Shown: positions 62,301 through 64,000 of the stretch, piece by piece
How positions within the stretch are numbered: position 1 is the first letter of the stretch
How the letters are laid out: the number at the start of each line of letters is the position of its first letter
Assembly (NCBI GenBank): GCA_902728285.1
Contig: CACVBU010000818.1
Coordinates: forward strand, 453,508-517,507
Reading direction: 5' to 3'
Source of the DNA: Clytia hemisphaerica
Lineage: Eukaryota > Cnidaria > Hydrozoa > Leptothecata > Clytiidae
DNA length: 64,000 bases
Made by a program: the position numbers and the translations under genes
Notes under the pieces: model-generated
What the model was told of the DNA's origin: nothing
Databases searched by the model: none
What the model saw: only the letters and a program-made list of their open reading frames with translations

Positions 62301-64000
62301 TCAAGTGGCGGTTAGGGTGGTAGGGTTAACCCACCCTCTTATTCCCATCTTATTCCAAAAATTAAGGTTGCTTGTTCCCACTAGTGTATGGTAGTTACTT
62401 GTTATTACATGAAACTTAAGGAAAAGGTCAAGTGGCGGTTAGGGTGGTAGGGCGGCCCCACCCTCCTTTTTCCCATCTTATTCCAAAAATCAAGGTTGCT
62501 TGTTCCCACTAGTGTATGGTAGTTACTTGTTATTACATGAAACTCAAGGAAAAGGTCAAGTGGCGGTTAGGGTGGTAGGGTGAACCCACCCTCCTTATTC
62601 CCATCTTATTCCAAAAATTAAGGTTGCTTGTTCCCACTAGTGTATGGTAGTTACTTGTTATTACATGAAACTTAAGGAAAAGGTCAAGTGGCGGTTAGGG
62701 TGGTAGGGCGACCCCACCCTCCTTATTCCCATCTTATTCCAAAAATCAAGGTTGCTTGTTCCTAATAGTGTATGGTAGTTACTTGTTATTACATGAAACT
62801 CAAAGAAAAGGTCAAGTGGCGGTTAGGGTGGTAGGGTGAACCCACCCTCCTTATTCCCATCTTATTCCAAAAATTAAGGTTGCTTGTTCTCGCTAGTGTA
62901 TGGTAGTTACTTGTTATTACATGAATCTTAAGGAAAAGGTCAAAGTGGCGGTTTGGGTGGTAGGGCGAGCCCACCCTCCTTATTCTTATCTTATTCCTAA
63001 AACTAAGATTGCTTGTTCCCACTAGTGTATGGTAGTTACTTGTTATTACACGAAATGAATTTTCGTGAAATTGCACTGGAAGGCTTCAAGTTGACTTTAG
63101 TTGTTTTTTCAATACAAGTGGTAAAGAGCACATCTTGAATTTTTTTCAGCTTCTGAAGTGTCAGCCAAGTTTATTCCCACTGATCCCATATGCATTGCTG
63201 TTGATCATATCGAAAGGCACATGAGAAAGAAGAATTATGCCATTTCTCAAGGAAAGATATACAAGAAAGCTCCTGACAGCCAATTCACGTACGTTTATTG
63301 CATTACCGTACCAAAGTATCTTAAGAAACTTCTTGGAATTGCAAAGATTGCCAACAAACTTGCATCACACATTACAGCAGTCAGCAACTTGTTATCGGAT
63401 CCTGATTGCGGACTTATCAAGCCCATCAAAGTTTTGTATAACATTATTGAAGTTCTTCCAGAAGGTACAATTTTCCTGATATCAGAAAAAAGGTTTTACA
63501 AAATCAAACAGTTCCCCCAAGGTTGCACGCCGAGGGCATTCGTACGTTACCAGTATCTCAAAGACAGAACTCCATACCCAAGACCATTTGTTCAAGGTTA
63601 GTAAATCTTACGTTTTTTCTTGTTATTTTAAGTTGAAATAGCTTTTGAGGTTACATTCAACTCTTTAACTTTAACATTTCCAGATTCGATGTGTAAGTAT
63701 GGTTTTATTTTTTCAGGAATATTCAACAGTTTTCCCGATGCGAAAACTCGTACAGAATTTCTACAGAAGTATTATCAGCTGTTGCTACACCGTAAATTTC
63801 CCATGAAAGAGCCAAAGCTACTTCTCCAAGGGGAATCGGACTCGGGGAAGACCAGTTGGGCGGCACCATTTGATGGAATCATTTCTACAGAGAATATTGC
63901 GGGTGTTACCCAAGAAGGGAAGTTTGCTGGTCATCTTATCAATAACCAAACTGAATTGGTATTCATGGACGAGTGGACCGTCAACTCTTTGAGCTGTGAA
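59347..64000 (+). CDS. SF3-helicase-like P-loop ATPase, intron-containing, 3' cut
   Basis: Five exons with consistent phase 1 junctions: 59347-59686, 59794-59919, 60258-60575, 63150-63596 and 63717 to beyond 64000 (at least 505 residues). The N-terminal 113 residues end in an acidic stretch (NEFEDYDEDD). Exons 2-4 have no family I recognise. Exon 5 carries Walker A GESDSGKTS (residues 449-457, nt 63830-63856) and, about 40 residues on, a hydrophobic strand with acidic Walker B (LVFMDEW, D495/E496). This short A-to-B spacing is typical of SF3 helicases found in replication proteins of small DNA viruses and related mobile elements. I saw no HUH nuclease motif by eye. ATG 59347 is chosen as the first ATG; the frame is open from 59284, so an upstream exon is possible. 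Introns argue for a host-resident or eukaryotic-transposon gene. Other P-loop families remain possible. Confidence 0.7.
60632..63055 (+). repeat. Intronic satellite, about 19 units of about 128 bp
   Basis: Fills intron 3 of the SF3-like gene. Each unit contains AAGGTCAAGTGGCGG, GGTTAGGGTGGTAGGG, AACCCACCCTCCTTATTCCC, AATTAAGGTTGCTTGTTCCC and AGTGTATGGTAGTTACTTGT. TGTATGGTAG landmarks recur every 127-131 bp. Units are highly similar, implying recent amplification. Minus-strand frames repeating GTSNLNFWNKMGIRRVGSPY are satellite artefacts. Confidence 0.95.

Noticed and set aside
60997-63076. Minus-strand frames repeating GTSNLNFWNKMGIRRVGSPY
   Set aside because: Generated by the 128-bp intronic satellite; no start or splice context of their own.
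63684-63692. Microexon between the fourth and fifth ATPase exons
   Set aside because: The site has CAG and GTAAGT around 9 nt, but including it creates a stop (TGA) at the next junction. Direct splicing 63596 to 63717 keeps the frame through Walker A.

Overview
This is AT-rich, intron-dense eukaryotic DNA. The two recognisable cellular genes (SGSM3-like and USP22-like) are animal-type proteins split into many short GT-AG exons. Transposon debris is dense: Penelope-like, Tc1/mariner- and pogo-like, piggyBac-like, hAT-like and Harbinger-like pieces. I infer an invertebrate metazoan; the phylum cannot be settled from the sequence. No bacterial or organellar signal was seen.

Layout. 1-13 kb has no confident gene. 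It holds a chain of inverted-repeat elements, including a hAT-like element built from ATCGAT motifs and a 'Russian doll' of up to four nested inverted-repeat elements (5880-8592). 13.3-50.6 kb (+) is one gene, an SGSM3 orthologue (TBC RabGAP domain, SH3, RUN). I reconstructed 28 coding exons with consistent phase, giving 834 codons plus stop. Intron 1 (17.6 kb) is a transposon landfill dominated by a TA-flanked MITE family with CACGTTTTTTT ends. Intron 19 (5.7 kb) holds a decayed Penelope-like element (RT plus GIY-YIG) and a TTAA-flanked piggyBac-like MITE. 53.5-58.0 kb (-) carries the last four exons of a USP22-like deubiquitinase, convergent with SGSM3. Its last intron contains a 28-bp tandem array split by an insertion that carries about eight 146/156-bp satellite units. 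59.3-64.0 kb (+) is an intron-containing gene, cut by the window edge, encoding a P-loop ATPase with SF3-helicase-like Walker A and B motifs. Its third intron is almost entirely about 19 copies of a roughly 128-bp repeat with a TTAGGG-containing G-rich core. Because the earlier USP22 exons are absent from 58.0-64.0 kb, this gene probably lies inside a USP22 intron in the opposite orientation.

How the genes relate. SGSM3 (small-GTPase signalling and membrane traffic) and USP22 (SAGA histone-H2B deubiquitinase module) are unrelated housekeeping genes. The SF3-like ATPase resembles replication proteins of small DNA viruses or mobile elements more than a cellular housekeeping protein, and is the most unusual object in the window. 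All calls were made by eye, without database searches.
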